Source: Janibacter sp. A1S7 (GTDB lineage: Bacteria > Actinomycetota > Actinomycetes > Actinomycetales > Dermatophilaceae). From it: 64,000 bases of DNA. The notes under the pieces were generated by a model. It saw nothing but the letters and a program-made list of their open reading frames with translations. It ran no database searches and was not told the origin of the DNA. The position numbers and the translations under genes were made by a program. The DNA is taken from positions 3,038,001-3,102,000 of the forward strand of contig NZ_CP144913.1 in the NCBI RefSeq assembly GCF_037198315.1, given 5' to 3'. Shown piece after piece: positions 50,480-58,751 of this stretch. The number at the start of each line of letters is the position of its first letter. Position 1 is the stretch's first letter.

Positions 50480-51556
50480 ATGGAGCCGGACGGGGCAGGA
50501 GACACACGCAGCCGCACCGCTGCGTGGACCCGGGTTCGGCGCACCGCCTGGCAGTTGATCACCTCGACCGTGGCAGCATCGTTCCGTCACCGGGTCATGG
50601 GGCTTGCCGCCGAGGCTGCCTTCTTCGCCATCCTGTCGCTTCCGCCGCTGATCTTCGCGCTGGCCGGCAGCATCGGGTTCTTCGTCAGCACCCTCGCCGT
50701 GGCCCAGGTCGAGACGCTGCGCGACACCACCCTGAGGTTGGCCGGCCAGGTCCTGACCGAGGACAGCATCGAGAGCGTGATCCGGCCGACGCTGGACGAC
50801 GTCCTCGAGGGCGGGCGCTTCGACGTCGTGTCCATCGGCTTCGTGCTCGCCCTGTGGTCGGGGTCGCGGGCCCTCAACGTCTTCGTGGACACGATCACGA
50901 TCCTCTACGGCCTGGCCGGACGGCGCGGCCTCGTCCGCACCCGTGCGCTGTCGTTCGGTCTCTACCTCATCGGTCTCGTGATCGGTGTGATCGTGGTTCC
51001 GCTGATCCTGCTCGGTCCCCGGATCATCGACTCGGTGCTCCCGGACCAGCTGCCGGGGGTGACGATCCTCTACTGGCCGACGGTGATCGTGCTCAGCGTC
51101 GCGTTCCTCACCTCGCTGTACCACCTGTCCGTCCCCGTGCGGACCTCGTGGCGCCACGACCTGCCCGGGGCGGGCCTGGCCGTGCTGCTGTGGATCCTGG
51201 GCAGCTACACGCTGCGGTGGGCACTGCAGAGCGTCATCGGGGGCACGTCGATCTACGGTCCACTGGCCGCGCCGATCGCCGTCCTGCTGTGGTTGTACCT
51301 CACCGCCGTGGCCGTCCTGATCGGTGCGGCACTGAATGCGGCGTGCGACCGCGTGTGGCCGGAGTCGGAGACCGCCCGGGCACGTCTGGAGGTGGTCCGC
51401 CGGCTGCGCAGCGACGCCACCTCCCGGCGGCTGCGCGAGACCGTCAGCTCCGAGGAAGTGGAGCGACTGGACGACGTCGGTCCGGGCGGGGAGCCGACGC
51501 CTCCGCACGAGTCGCGCACCGCCCGACCGAACAGTCGACACCTCGGCGACGAGTGA
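50480..51556 (+). CDS. YihY/BrkB family inner-membrane protein
   Basis: 358 residues with about six membrane segments. The family opening GLAAEAAFFAILSLPPLIFA is followed by IGFVLALWSGSRALNVFVDT and ITILYGL, a middle LYLIGLVIGVIVVPLILLGP and a C-terminal GPLAAPIAVLLWLYLTAVAV. A soluble, Arg/Glu-rich C-terminal tail of about 70 residues extends into the cytoplasm. BrkB-like proteins were once called RNase BN; their function is still unclear, with transport or envelope roles suggested. Ends at a perfect 15-bp hairpin. Confidence 0.9.
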   Translation: MEPDGAGDTRSRTAAWTRVRRTAWQLITSTVAASFRHRVMGLAAEAAFFAILSLPPLIFALAGSIGFFVSTLAVAQVETLRDTTLRLAGQVLTEDSIESVIRPTLDDVLEGGRFDVVSIGFVLALWSGSRALNVFVDTITILYGLAGRRGLVRTRALSFGLYLIGLVIGVIVVPLILLGPRIIDSVLPDQLPGVTILYWPTVIVLSVAFLTSLYHLSVPVRTSWRHDLPGAGLAVLLWILGSYTLRWALQSVIGGTSIYGPLAAPIAVLLWLYLTAVAVLIGAALNAACDRVWPESETARARLEVVRRLRSDATSRRLRETVSSEEVERLDDVGPGGEPTPPHESRTARPNSRHLGDE

Positions 51557-51587
51557 GCTCCGTCGAAGAAGCCGACGGAGCTCACTC
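51551..51587. terminator. Perfect 15-bp-stem bidirectional terminator
   Basis: GAGTGAGCTCCGTCG (51551-51565) pairs with its exact reverse complement at 51573-51587, loop AAGAAGC. Shared by the convergent BrkB and cupin genes. Confidence 0.88.
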
Positions 51588-51624
51588 CCTCGTGACCACA
51601 CGCCCCCGACCACAGGGCAGCGAG

Positions 51625-52053
51625 TCAGTCCTCGGTGGGGTCGGCCTCCTGGTCGGCCTTCGTCTCGTGGACCGTGCCGTGGACGTGCTCCGGCGGGGAG
51701 TACAGCGAGTACACCTTGAGCGGCACGTCGCCGATGTTGGTGATGTTGTGCCACTGACCTGCCGGGACCATGACGATGTCGTCATCGCCGACCTCACGGT
51801 CGAAGGACAGGTCGTCCTGTGCCGGACCGAGCTGAGCACGACCGCGCCCCTCCTCGATGCGCAGGAACTGGTCGTGGTCCTCGTGGACCTCCAGGCCGAT
51901 GTCGGCACCGGGCGCGATCGCCATGACGGTCAGCTGCATGTGGCTGCCGGTCCACAGCGTGGAGCGGTAGTTGGTGTTCTGCAGCGTCGCGTCCTCGATG
52001 TTGACGACGTAGGGCGCGGGGCCGTGGTCGGAGAGGTCGATCTGGTCACTCAT
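51625..52053 (-). CDS. Small cupin-domain protein
   Basis: 142 residues. A single cupin barrel: first motif GADIGLEVHEDHDQFLRIEE (metal ligands H, H, Q/E) and second motif VPAGQWHNITNIG (His). Similar small cupins bind a metal and act as dioxygenases, isomerases or sugar-binding modules. Acidic tail ending ADPTED. AAGGAGA stands 9 nt before the ATG at 52053; it lies 50 bp downstream of ahpF on the same strand and could be cotranscribed with the peroxide genes. Confidence 0.85.
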   Translation of the reverse strand: MSDQIDLSDHGPAPYVVNIEDATLQNTNYRSTLWTGSHMQLTVMAIAPGADIGLEVHEDHDQFLRIEEGRGRAQLGPAQDDLSFDREVGDDDIVMVPAGQWHNITNIGDVPLKVYSLYSPPEHVHGTVHETKADQEADPTED

Positions 52054-52102
52054 CTGTGGATCTCCTTGTGTGCGAAGGGGGTCGAACCGACAGTAGTCGG
52101 GC

Positions 52103-53782
52103 TCAGGCGCTTGCACCGACGGAGTCCGGGACGTCGATCTGGTCCCCGGCCTCGATGGGACCGTCGGCCACCTTCGTCGCGGCCATGGCGGCCTCCTCGG
52201 AGGGCGCGCTGGTGCGGATCAGGTGATCGAAGGCGCTCAGCGACGCGGTCGACCCGGCGCCCAGTGCGGTGACGATCTGCTTGTAGGGCTCGATCGTGCA
52301 GTCTCCCGCGGCGAAGACACCCGGGAGGCTGGTCCTGCCGACGCTGTCGATGACGACCTCGCCGCGCTCGGTCAGCTCGATCGCGTCACCGAGCCACTCG
52401 GTGTTGGGCAGCAGGCCGATCTGGACGAAGACGCCCTCGACGTCGAGCTGCTCACTCCGGCCACCGTCGCGGGGCTCGACCGAGATGCCGGTGACCTTGT
52501 CGCCGTCACCGATGACCTCGGTGGTCCTGGTGCCGAGACGGATGTCGACGTTGGGCAGGGAGCGGACCTTGCGCTGCAGGACCTCGTCGGCGCGCATCTC
52601 GTCGAGGAACTCGACGAGCGTGACGTGACCGACGATGCCGGCCAGGTCGATCGCGGCCTCGACACCGGAGTTGCCGCCGCCGATGACGGCGATGCTCTTG
52701 CCCTTGAAGAGGGGGCCGTCGCAGTGCGGGCAGAAGGTGACGCCCTTGTTGCGGTACTCCTCCTCGCCGGGGACGTCCATGGTGCGCCAGCGTGCTCCGG
52801 TGGCCAGGACGACGGTCTTGCCCGACAGGGCCGCACCATTGGCGAGGTCGACCATGGTCAGGCCGTCCTCCCCTTCGCTCAGGCCGACTGCCTCCTGGCT
52901 GCGCACGAGCTCGATCTCGTAGTCGGACATGTGGCGCTCGAGGTCGGCCGCGAGCTTCGGGCCCTCGGTGTGCGGGATGGAGACGAGGTTCTCGATCGAC
53001 ATGGTGTCGAGGACCTGGCCGCCGACGCGGTCGGCGACGACTCCGGTGCGGATCCCCTTGCGGGCGGCGTAGATCGCGGCGGACGCTCCGGCGGGACCGC
53101 CACCGACGACGAGCACCTCGTAGGGGTCGCGGGCGTTGAGCTCCTCCGCAGCGCGCTCGGCGGCGTCACCACCGGACAGCTCGTCGACCTTCGCGACGAT
53201 CTCGGGCAGCTCCATCCGGCCGGAGCCGAAGTTCTCGCCGTTGTGGAAGACGGTGGGCACGGCCATGACGCCACGCGCATCGGCCTCGTCGGGAAAGACC
53301 GCGCCGTCGATGGCGACGTGCTCGATGTCCGGGTTGAGCACGCTCATCAGGTTGAGGGCCTGGACGACGTCCGGGCAGTTCTGGCAGCTGAGCGAGAAGA
53401 AGGTCTCGAACCGGTGCTGTCCCCGCAGGGAGCCGATCTGGTCGAGGACGTCCTGGGAGGCCTTGCTGGGGTGGCCGCCCACCTGCAGCAGCGCGAGGAC
53501 CAGGGAGGTGAACTCGTGACCCATCGGGATGCCGGCGAAGCGCACGGAGACGTCAGGGGCGCCGACGCGGGCGATCGCGAAGGACGGGACGCGCTCGTCG
53601 CGCTCCGCACCCTCGGCGACGCGGCGGGCGATCAGCTCGCTCATGCCCTCGATCTCGATGAGCAGCTCGTCGAGCTCGGTGGACTTGGCGCCGTCGTCGA
53701 GCGTCGCGACGAGCTCGATCGGCTCGCGGAGGTTCTCGAGGTAGGCCTTCAGCTGGGTGGCGAGATTCGGATCGAGGGCCAT
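52103..53782 (-). CDS. ahpF: Alkyl hydroperoxide reductase subunit F
   Basis: 559 residues. NADH-dependent flavoprotein that keeps AhpC reduced. The N-terminal double thioredoxin-like domain carries [11 protein letters not shown]; then the FAD motif [20 protein letters not shown], the redox-active pair in [14 protein letters not shown], the NADH motif [16 protein letters not shown] and the C-terminal [20 protein letters not shown]. All functional Cys are present. Start MALDPN at 53782 with CAGGAG about 11 nt ahead. Located 100 bp downstream of ahpC on the same strand, the classic order. Confidence 0.95.
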   Translation of the reverse strand: MALDPNLATQLKAYLENLREPIELVATLDDGAKSTELDELLIEIEGMSELIARRVAEGAERDERVPSFAIARVGAPDVSVRFAGIPMGHEFTSLVLALLQVGGHPSKASQDVLDQIGSLRGQHRFETFFSLSCQNCPDVVQALNLMSVLNPDIEHVAIDGAVFPDEADARGVMAVPTVFHNGENFGSGRMELPEIVAKVDELSGGDAAERAAEELNARDPYEVLVVGGGPAGASAAIYAARKGIRTGVVADRVGGQVLDTMSIENLVSIPHTEGPKLAADLERHMSDYEIELVRSQEAVGLSEGEDGLTMVDLANGAALSGKTVVLATGARWRTMDVPGEEEYRNKGVTFCPHCDGPLFKGKSIAVIGGGNSGVEAAIDLAGIVGHVTLVEFLDEMRADEVLQRKVRSLPNVDIRLGTRTTEVIGDGDKVTGISVEPRDGGRSEQLDVEGVFVQIGLLPNTEWLGDAIELTERGEVVIDSVGRTSLPGVFAAGDCTIEPYKQIVTALGAGSTASLSAFDHLIRTSAPSEEAAMAATKVADGPIEAGDQIDVPDSVGASA

Positions 53783-53882
53783 GGCGGAAGCGACTCCTGG
53801 GGGACGAAGTGGGCGTGCGTGGGGTCGGTGAGGGGTGACGCGCGGTGGCGCGCCACCCCTCATCCGAGATGCTGCAGACCGA

Positions 53883-54449
53883 TCAGATCTTGCCGACGAG
53901 GTCCAGGCTGGGGGCGAGCGTCTCGGCGCCCTCTTCCCACTTCGCCGGGCAGACCTCGCCCGGGTTGTTGCGCACGTACTGCGCGGCCTTGACCTTGCGC
54001 ACGAGCTCCTTGGCGTTGCGGCCGATGCCCTCGGCGGTGATCTCCATGAACTGGATGACGCCGTCCGGGTCGATCAGGAAGGTGCCGCGGTTGGCCAGCC
54101 CCTCGTCCTCGCGCAGGATGTCGAAGTTGCGCGAGATGGTGGCGGTCGGGTCACCGAGCATCGGGTAGGTGACCTTGCTGACGGCGTCGGAGGTCTCGTG
54201 CCACGCCTTGTGCGTGAAGTGCGTGTCGGTGGAGACCGAGAAGACCTCGACGCCCAGGTCCTTCAGCTCGCTGTCGTACTCGGCGGCGAGATCCTCCAGC
54301 TCCGTCGGGCAGACGAAGGTGAAGTCGGCCGGGTAGAAGAAGAAGATCGCCCACTTGCCGGCGATGTCCTTGTCGGAGAAGTCCTTGAACTCACCGTTGA
54401 GGTAACCGGTGGTCTCGAAGGGAAGGACCTTGGTGTTGATGAGGGACAT
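53883..54449 (-). CDS. ahpC: Alkyl hydroperoxide reductase subunit C (2-Cys peroxiredoxin)
   Basis: 188 residues. Peroxidatic C47 in [13 protein letters not shown] and resolving C167 in GEVCPAKW; length and start [18 protein letters not shown] are typical of the enteric-type AhpC served by AhpF. Reduces H2O2, organic peroxides and peroxynitrite in the cytosol. AGGAG lies 8 nt before the ATG. Upstream is an AT-richer region with two inverted repeats that may bind a peroxide-responsive regulator. No oxyR gene is adjacent. Confidence 0.97.
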   Translation of the reverse strand: MSLINTKVLPFETTGYLNGEFKDFSDKDIAGKWAIFFFYPADFTFVCPTELEDLAAEYDSELKDLGVEVFSVSTDTHFTHKAWHETSDAVSKVTYPMLGDPTATISRNFDILREDEGLANRGTFLIDPDGVIQFMEITAEGIGRNAKELVRKVKAAQYVRNNPGEVCPAKWEEGAETLAPSLDLVGKI

Positions 54450-54501
54450 GCGTTGGTCTCCTGTGCATCTCTCGGGTTCTGGGGTTCCCGCCCACGACGT
54501 T

Positions 54502-54539
54502 TTCTCTGGAGAACCTCGTGTTCTGGAATGCCTCCAGAA
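54502..54539 (-). promoter_or_regulatory. Two inverted repeats upstream of ahpC, candidate peroxide-regulator sites
   Basis: TTCTCTGGAGAA (54502-54513) and TTCTGGA-ATGCC-TCCAGAA (54521-54539), both symmetric and sharing TTCT/TCCAGAA elements, lie 50-90 bp before the ahpC start. They could be sites for OxyR or a Fur/PerR-like factor. Confidence 0.5.
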
Positions 54540-54594
54540 TAATGGATGCGGTCGGGGGGGCGCAAATCCGGGGTCGGCCGCTCGCCCGTCCTGC

Positions 54595-55296
54595 TCAGGC
54601 GCGCTGGACGGCCTTGAGCGACAACGGCTTCGTCGAGCGAAGGGAGAGCTCCGCCACCTGTGCGAGGTACAGCTCTGCGCAGGCCAGCGCGTCGGTGAGC
54701 GGCTCGTGAGCGTGGTAGCGCGGCAGGCCGTACCGCTCGCGGGAGGCCCACAGCCGCACCTGACCGGGCAGCGGCTCGGCCGGAGCACCGACCCCCTCGG
54801 TGAGCACGCGGTGCTGGAGGGCGAGGGTGTCCACGCAGCTGACGACGAGGGGAGCTCCGTAGACCCGCTGGCACGCGGCCGAGAGGAACCCGACTTCGAT
54901 CGAGGCGTGGTGGGCCAGCAGCACCCGTCCGGTGAGGGCCTCGAGCATCTCGACGAGGACCTCCTTCGGGACGGAGCCGGCGGCGACCGCATCATCGGTG
55001 ATCCCGTGCACCGTCGCGGAGTCGCCGACGTCCATGCGCATCCCCACGATGTGCCGCCGGGCGCCGGCGAGATCGATGGTGGCGCCGTCGACCGGCACCC
55101 AGCCGGCCGCGATGACGCGGTCCCGTTCGACGTCGAGGCCGGTCGTCTCGACGTCGATGGCCAGGAGTGGCACCTCGTCCAGGGGCGTCCTCGGGTCGGG
55201 GAAGGGGGTGGACAGGTAGTCGCGCAGCGGGCCGGGCGGGGCGGCAGCCGCCGCGGACTGCCGACGCCGCCGCGACGAGCGACGCAGACCGGGCAT
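54595..55296 (-). CDS. DEDDh-family 3'-5' exonuclease
   Basis: 233 residues. Motif [21 protein letters not shown] gives the Asp and Glu, motif [18 protein letters not shown] has Glu where most family members have Asp, and motif [21 protein letters not shown] gives the His and last Asp. This is the DnaQ/PolC-epsilon fold; such single-domain enzymes trim DNA or RNA 3' ends. The N-terminus is Arg-rich ([10 protein letters not shown]), suited to nucleic-acid contact. ATG at 55296 overlaps the stop of the cNMP/CBS gene by one base (TGATG), so it is cotranscribed. A proofreading link is not implied. Confidence 0.87.
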   Translation of the reverse strand: MPGLRRSSRRRRQSAAAAAPPGPLRDYLSTPFPDPRTPLDEVPLLAIDVETTGLDVERDRVIAAGWVPVDGATIDLAGARRHIVGMRMDVGDSATVHGITDDAVAAGSVPKEVLVEMLEALTGRVLLAHHASIEVGFLSAACQRVYGAPLVVSCVDTLALQHRVLTEGVGAPAEPLPGQVRLWASRERYGLPRYHAHEPLTDALACAELYLAQVAELSLRSTKPLSLKAVQRA

Positions 55297-57173
55297 CACG
55301 TGTAGTACTGCATCGGGTTGCGCTGGGCGAGAGCCTGCTGGGCACCCCGTACGACGTGGAAGGCCTCGCGGAGCGAGCGCTGCTCGAAGGCGGTGAGCTC
55401 GCTGGGGCGAAGCCGCGAGTCGGGCCGGGTACCGGCCGCGGCTTGCCTGGCCTGGTGTGCGAGCCGCACGTGCGAGATGAACTCCAGCGCATCCACGAGG
55501 CTGGCAGCCGTGTCGGCATCGATGGCACCGGAGCGCCCTGCGGCGAGCAGGCGTGCCCGCGTGTTGACGGAGACCAGCCCCGCCCCGAGCGCGTGGACCC
55601 GAGCGAGGTCGACGATGGCACCCACCCCACCGCGCTTGAGGTCGAGGGTGTCCCTGTTCTCCCCGGCCCTGGCCAGCACGAAGCCCCGGAAGAAGCCCAG
55701 CGGGGGTTCCTGGGCGAGTGCCTCCTTCGTGAGGTGGGCGAGGAACTTGCGCCCCTGCGGCACCCACACCGAGATGTCCTCCGCGAGCCGGGCGTGCAAC
55801 GCCTCGTCGCCGTGCAGCGGTCGGGAGTCGAAGAAGATGCTCGCCCCGAGGACCGCGTCCGGCACCGGCTCGTGGATCCACTGTCGGAACTCGCGGCGCC
55901 ACCCGTCGAGTCGCTGGCGCCAGCGGGAATTGCTCGCCATGACCTCGCCCTCGCAGCGGGGGTAGCCGGCAGCCTCGAGACCCTCGACCACCCGGTCCGC
56001 CAGAGCGGCGAGATAGGCCTCGGCGTCGTCGGGGGCGTCGTCGGCGATGATCACCGCGTGGTCCTGGTCGCTGCCGAGGGCCTGCTCGTGCCGGGCCCGT
56101 GAGCCGAGCACCATCCAGCAGTAACGCGGCGGCGGGCCGTGCTCCTCGCGCAGCTCGTCCTCGGCCAGGGCGATCAGCGCGCGCTCGATGGCGTCCCCGA
56201 CGGACGTGACGATCCGGGTGATGTCGTGAGCGCCGACGTCCTGCTCGACGAGTTGCTCGACGAGCCGCGGCACCCGGCCGGCCATCTCGACCACGCCCGC
56301 GACATCGCGCTGCTGGGTGATGTCGCCGACGATGTGGACGGCATTGACCCGCTCCAGGCGCATCAGGTCGGTCGACGTCACCACCCCGATCGGCTGCCCC
56401 CCGTCGACGAGCGGCAGGTGGTGGACGTGTCGCTCGACCATCGTCAGCAGCAGCTCGACCGCGGCGGTCTCCGCCGGGGCGACGACGGGGTCGGGGGTCA
56501 TCACCGCCGACACGGGCCCGTGCAGGTCCAGGTCCCGGGCGACAACCCGCCGACGCAGGTCCCGGTCGGTGAGGATCCCGGCCACCCGCTCCCCGTCGAG
56601 CACGAGGACGCTGGAGGAGTCCTGCGTCGTCATCACCTCCGCCGCCTCACGGATGGTCGCGCCGATCGGGACGGTGACGACCGGCTCCCGGCGGACGAGG
56701 TCACGGCCGGAGGACCGCAGGATCGCCTGGCCGGCGGCGTTCGTCGCGACCGAGGAGGCCGCCATCCGCAACCGGTCCGCGCGCTCGGCGTCGAAGTGGT
56801 CGGCGAAGTCCGGGTGCGCCTGCGACAGCTCGTGGAAGATCTCCCTCGGGAGGAGCAGCACGAGGGTGTCCTCGATGGCGACGACGTCGAAGCGCGAGGG
56901 GTTGTCCCCGACGAGGGTGGTCGAGCCCGCAGTCGTGCCCTCCCCTCCCCGACTGACGAGGTCGCCGTCGGCGTCGCGGATCTCGATCGCGCCCGAGCGC
57001 ACGACGAAGAGGTCATTGCTGTCGACGCCCACGGCCATCAGGCTCGACCCCCGGCGGTGGTAACGCACCCCCATCCGCGCCGGCAGGCTGCGCAGGACCC
57101 GCTCGGGCAGGGCATCGAAGGGAGCGTGCCCGGCGAGGAAGTCCGTGACCTCCGCCAGTTCGACATCGACCAT
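55296..57173 (-). CDS. cNMP-binding / CBS / DUF294 nucleotidyltransferase-like signalling protein
   Basis: 625 residues. Domain order: cyclic-nucleotide-binding fold (about 15-125; SLMAVGVDSNDLFVVRSGAI), two CBS domains (about 165-285; SSSVLVLDGERVAGILTDRD and HHLPLVDGGQPIGVVTSTDL), a DUF294 nucleotidyltransferase-like domain with GSRARHEQALGSDQDHAVI (GS-x-D-x-D type, near 400) and its C-terminal helical DUF294_C. CBS modules sense adenylates; the nucleotidyltransferase relates to GlnD-type uridylyltransferases. In other bacteria it is often found with a DnaQ-like exonuclease, as here, and sometimes with acetate permease, which is absent. The reaction is unknown. Confidence 0.9.
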   Translation of the reverse strand: MVDVELAEVTDFLAGHAPFDALPERVLRSLPARMGVRYHRRGSSLMAVGVDSNDLFVVRSGAIEIRDADGDLVSRGGEGTTAGSTTLVGDNPSRFDVVAIEDTLVLLLPREIFHELSQAHPDFADHFDAERADRLRMAASSVATNAAGQAILRSSGRDLVRREPVVTVPIGATIREAAEVMTTQDSSSVLVLDGERVAGILTDRDLRRRVVARDLDLHGPVSAVMTPDPVVAPAETAAVELLLTMVERHVHHLPLVDGGQPIGVVTSTDLMRLERVNAVHIVGDITQQRDVAGVVEMAGRVPRLVEQLVEQDVGAHDITRIVTSVGDAIERALIALAEDELREEHGPPPRYCWMVLGSRARHEQALGSDQDHAVIIADDAPDDAEAYLAALADRVVEGLEAAGYPRCEGEVMASNSRWRQRLDGWRREFRQWIHEPVPDAVLGASIFFDSRPLHGDEALHARLAEDISVWVPQGRKFLAHLTKEALAQEPPLGFFRGFVLARAGENRDTLDLKRGGVGAIVDLARVHALGAGLVSVNTRARLLAAGRSGAIDADTAASLVDALEFISHVRLAHQARQAAAGTRPDSRLRPSELTAFEQRSLREAFHVVRGAQQALAQRNPMQYYT

Positions 57174-57289
57174 GGCCTCATCGTGGCACCCCGCGACCCC
57201 GAGGGTCAGGGCGCGCCGGCCGCTTCGCCACCGCGACCTCGAAGCGGCCGCCCTCGGGCACCGACTTTCCGGGCGCCAGGCCACCATGC

Positions 57290-57365
57290 CGGGTCGAGCA
57301 GCTTCTCCCAGCCGGTTCTCGCCGCGACCAACGACTACGGCGTCACGATCGACACGGTGGGCTGA
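57290..57365 (+). pseudogene. Probable 3' remnant of an unrecognised gene, in the gap 57174-57485
   Basis: The frame reads SSSFSQPVLAATNDYGVTID followed by TVG and a TGA stop at 57363-57365, with coding-like GC-rich third positions, but no start and no continuation upstream. It looks like the end of a protein gene cut off by rearrangement. The remaining gap (57366-57485) has an AT-rich stretch (AGCTAAATTGATCC) before the next gene. Low certainty. Confidence 0.35.
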
Positions 57366-57485
57366 GGTAGCGGTCCCGCCGGCTGAAGCGGCTCGCCCTA
57401 CGACCACTGGCTGTCTCTGCTGGCAGCTAAATTGATCCATTCGGTGCTACACAGACGTACGCCTTTCGCGGAAGACGGGGACGGG

Positions 57486-58745
57486 ATGAATCAAGAGATC
57501 CAGTTGATCAATGACGGGGACGGGGTTGCCGTCATAGGGGACTCAGCGGCTGTCGAGCGCTTCCTGGCAGCCGCCGAGCTGCCGTCGACGGACCTTGGCC
57601 TCCCGCGACTGGGGAACGCCCTCGCCAAGGGGTCAGGGCTCGCGGTGGTCGGTTCCGAAGTCGCAAAGGGCTCGGGTCGGTGGGTGAAGCTGACCGAGAA
57701 GTCAGCCAAGGCCCTTCAGGCATCTCCGGCGATGAAGGGATCCCAGCCTGGCGTCAGTCGGGCTGTCCTGACGAAGAACGGCAGGATCAAGGAGATCCTT
57801 GAGTTCTCGACGAGCAACGGGGACATGCTGGCCAATCCTGCGGTGCTTGCCGGAGCCGCAGGCATCATGGCCCAGCTCGCGATGCAACAGACGATGGATG
57901 AAATCACCGACTACCTCGCGGTGATCGACAAGAAGGTCGATGACATCCTCAGGGCACAGAAGGATGCGGTTCTTGCGGACATGCTCGGTGTGGACCTCGT
58001 GATCAAGGAAGCCATGACTGTCCGGGACGAGGTCGGTCGGGTCTCAGAGGTCACCTGGTCGAAGGTCCAGGCCACTTCGATGACGATTGCACGGACTCAG
58101 GCCTACGCCTTGCGGCAGCTCGATGCGTACGCGGAGAAGATGGAACGAGAGACCAAGGTCAGCGATCTGGCCGAGCGCGCCACGGAGGCCGAGGCGAAGA
58201 TCCAAGAATGGCTCGCCGTCCTGGCCCACTGCTTCCAGCTGCAGGACGCCCTGGGCGTCCTTGAGCTCGAGCGGGTTCTGGACGCGTCCCCGGACGAGTT
58301 GGATCACCACCGTCTCGGCCTCCGGAGTGCCCGCGAGAACCGACGGAGCCTCATCTCCGACAGCACCGGACGACTGCTGGAACGCATGAACGCGGCCGGC
58401 ACCTTGGCCAACGACAAGGTGCTCCTGCATCCGATGACGGCCCGCAGCGTGGTCGATTCGAGCAACATCGTCTCAAGCGCCGTCGTCGACTTCCACGGCA
58501 TCCTCGGCGTCGCGAACGATCAAGAAGCACTTGAGGCGAAGGCGTGGAAGGCCGCCGCCACGGAGGCCACGGGCAAGGTTGTGTCCAAGGCATCCGACGG
58601 CGCCCAAGCCGCCAAGCGAGTTGGGGCCGAAACCGTCGGTCAGGCCACATCGACCCTTGACCGGGCAAGGTCCACGACCACACAGTTCTCGGTCCGGATC
58701 GCAGATCGATTCGCGCGTCGGCGTGGAGACACCGACGATGACTGA
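57486..58745 (+). CDS. Unrecognised helical protein, probably horizontally acquired
   Basis: 419 residues, function unknown. It starts NQEIQLINDGDGVAVIGDSA, a small beta-strand region, then has a hydrophobic Ala/Met stretch (NPAVLAGAAGIMAQLAMQQT, residues about 120-140) that may insert in membranes, followed by long helices likely to form coiled coils (ITDYLAVIDKKVDDILRAQK onward) and an Ala/Lys/Arg-rich tail. Codons such as GAA, TCA, CTT and AAG are used far more than in neighbours, and base composition is less GC-rich. ATG at 57486 has only a weak purine-rich site. I recall similar proteins in streptomycetes annotated as hypothetical. Flanked by a gene remnant. A toxin, defence or stress role is possible, but nothing in the sequence proves it. 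Confidence 0.78.
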   Translation: MNQEIQLINDGDGVAVIGDSAAVERFLAAAELPSTDLGLPRLGNALAKGSGLAVVGSEVAKGSGRWVKLTEKSAKALQASPAMKGSQPGVSRAVLTKNGRIKEILEFSTSNGDMLANPAVLAGAAGIMAQLAMQQTMDEITDYLAVIDKKVDDILRAQKDAVLADMLGVDLVIKEAMTVRDEVGRVSEVTWSKVQATSMTIARTQAYALRQLDAYAEKMERETKVSDLAERATEAEAKIQEWLAVLAHCFQLQDALGVLELERVLDASPDELDHHRLGLRSARENRRSLISDSTGRLLERMNAAGTLANDKVLLHPMTARSVVDSSNIVSSAVVDFHGILGVANDQEALEAKAWKAAATEATGKVVSKASDGAQAAKRVGAETVGQATSTLDRARSTTTQFSVRIADRFARRRGDTDDD

Positions 58746-58751
58746 CGCGAG

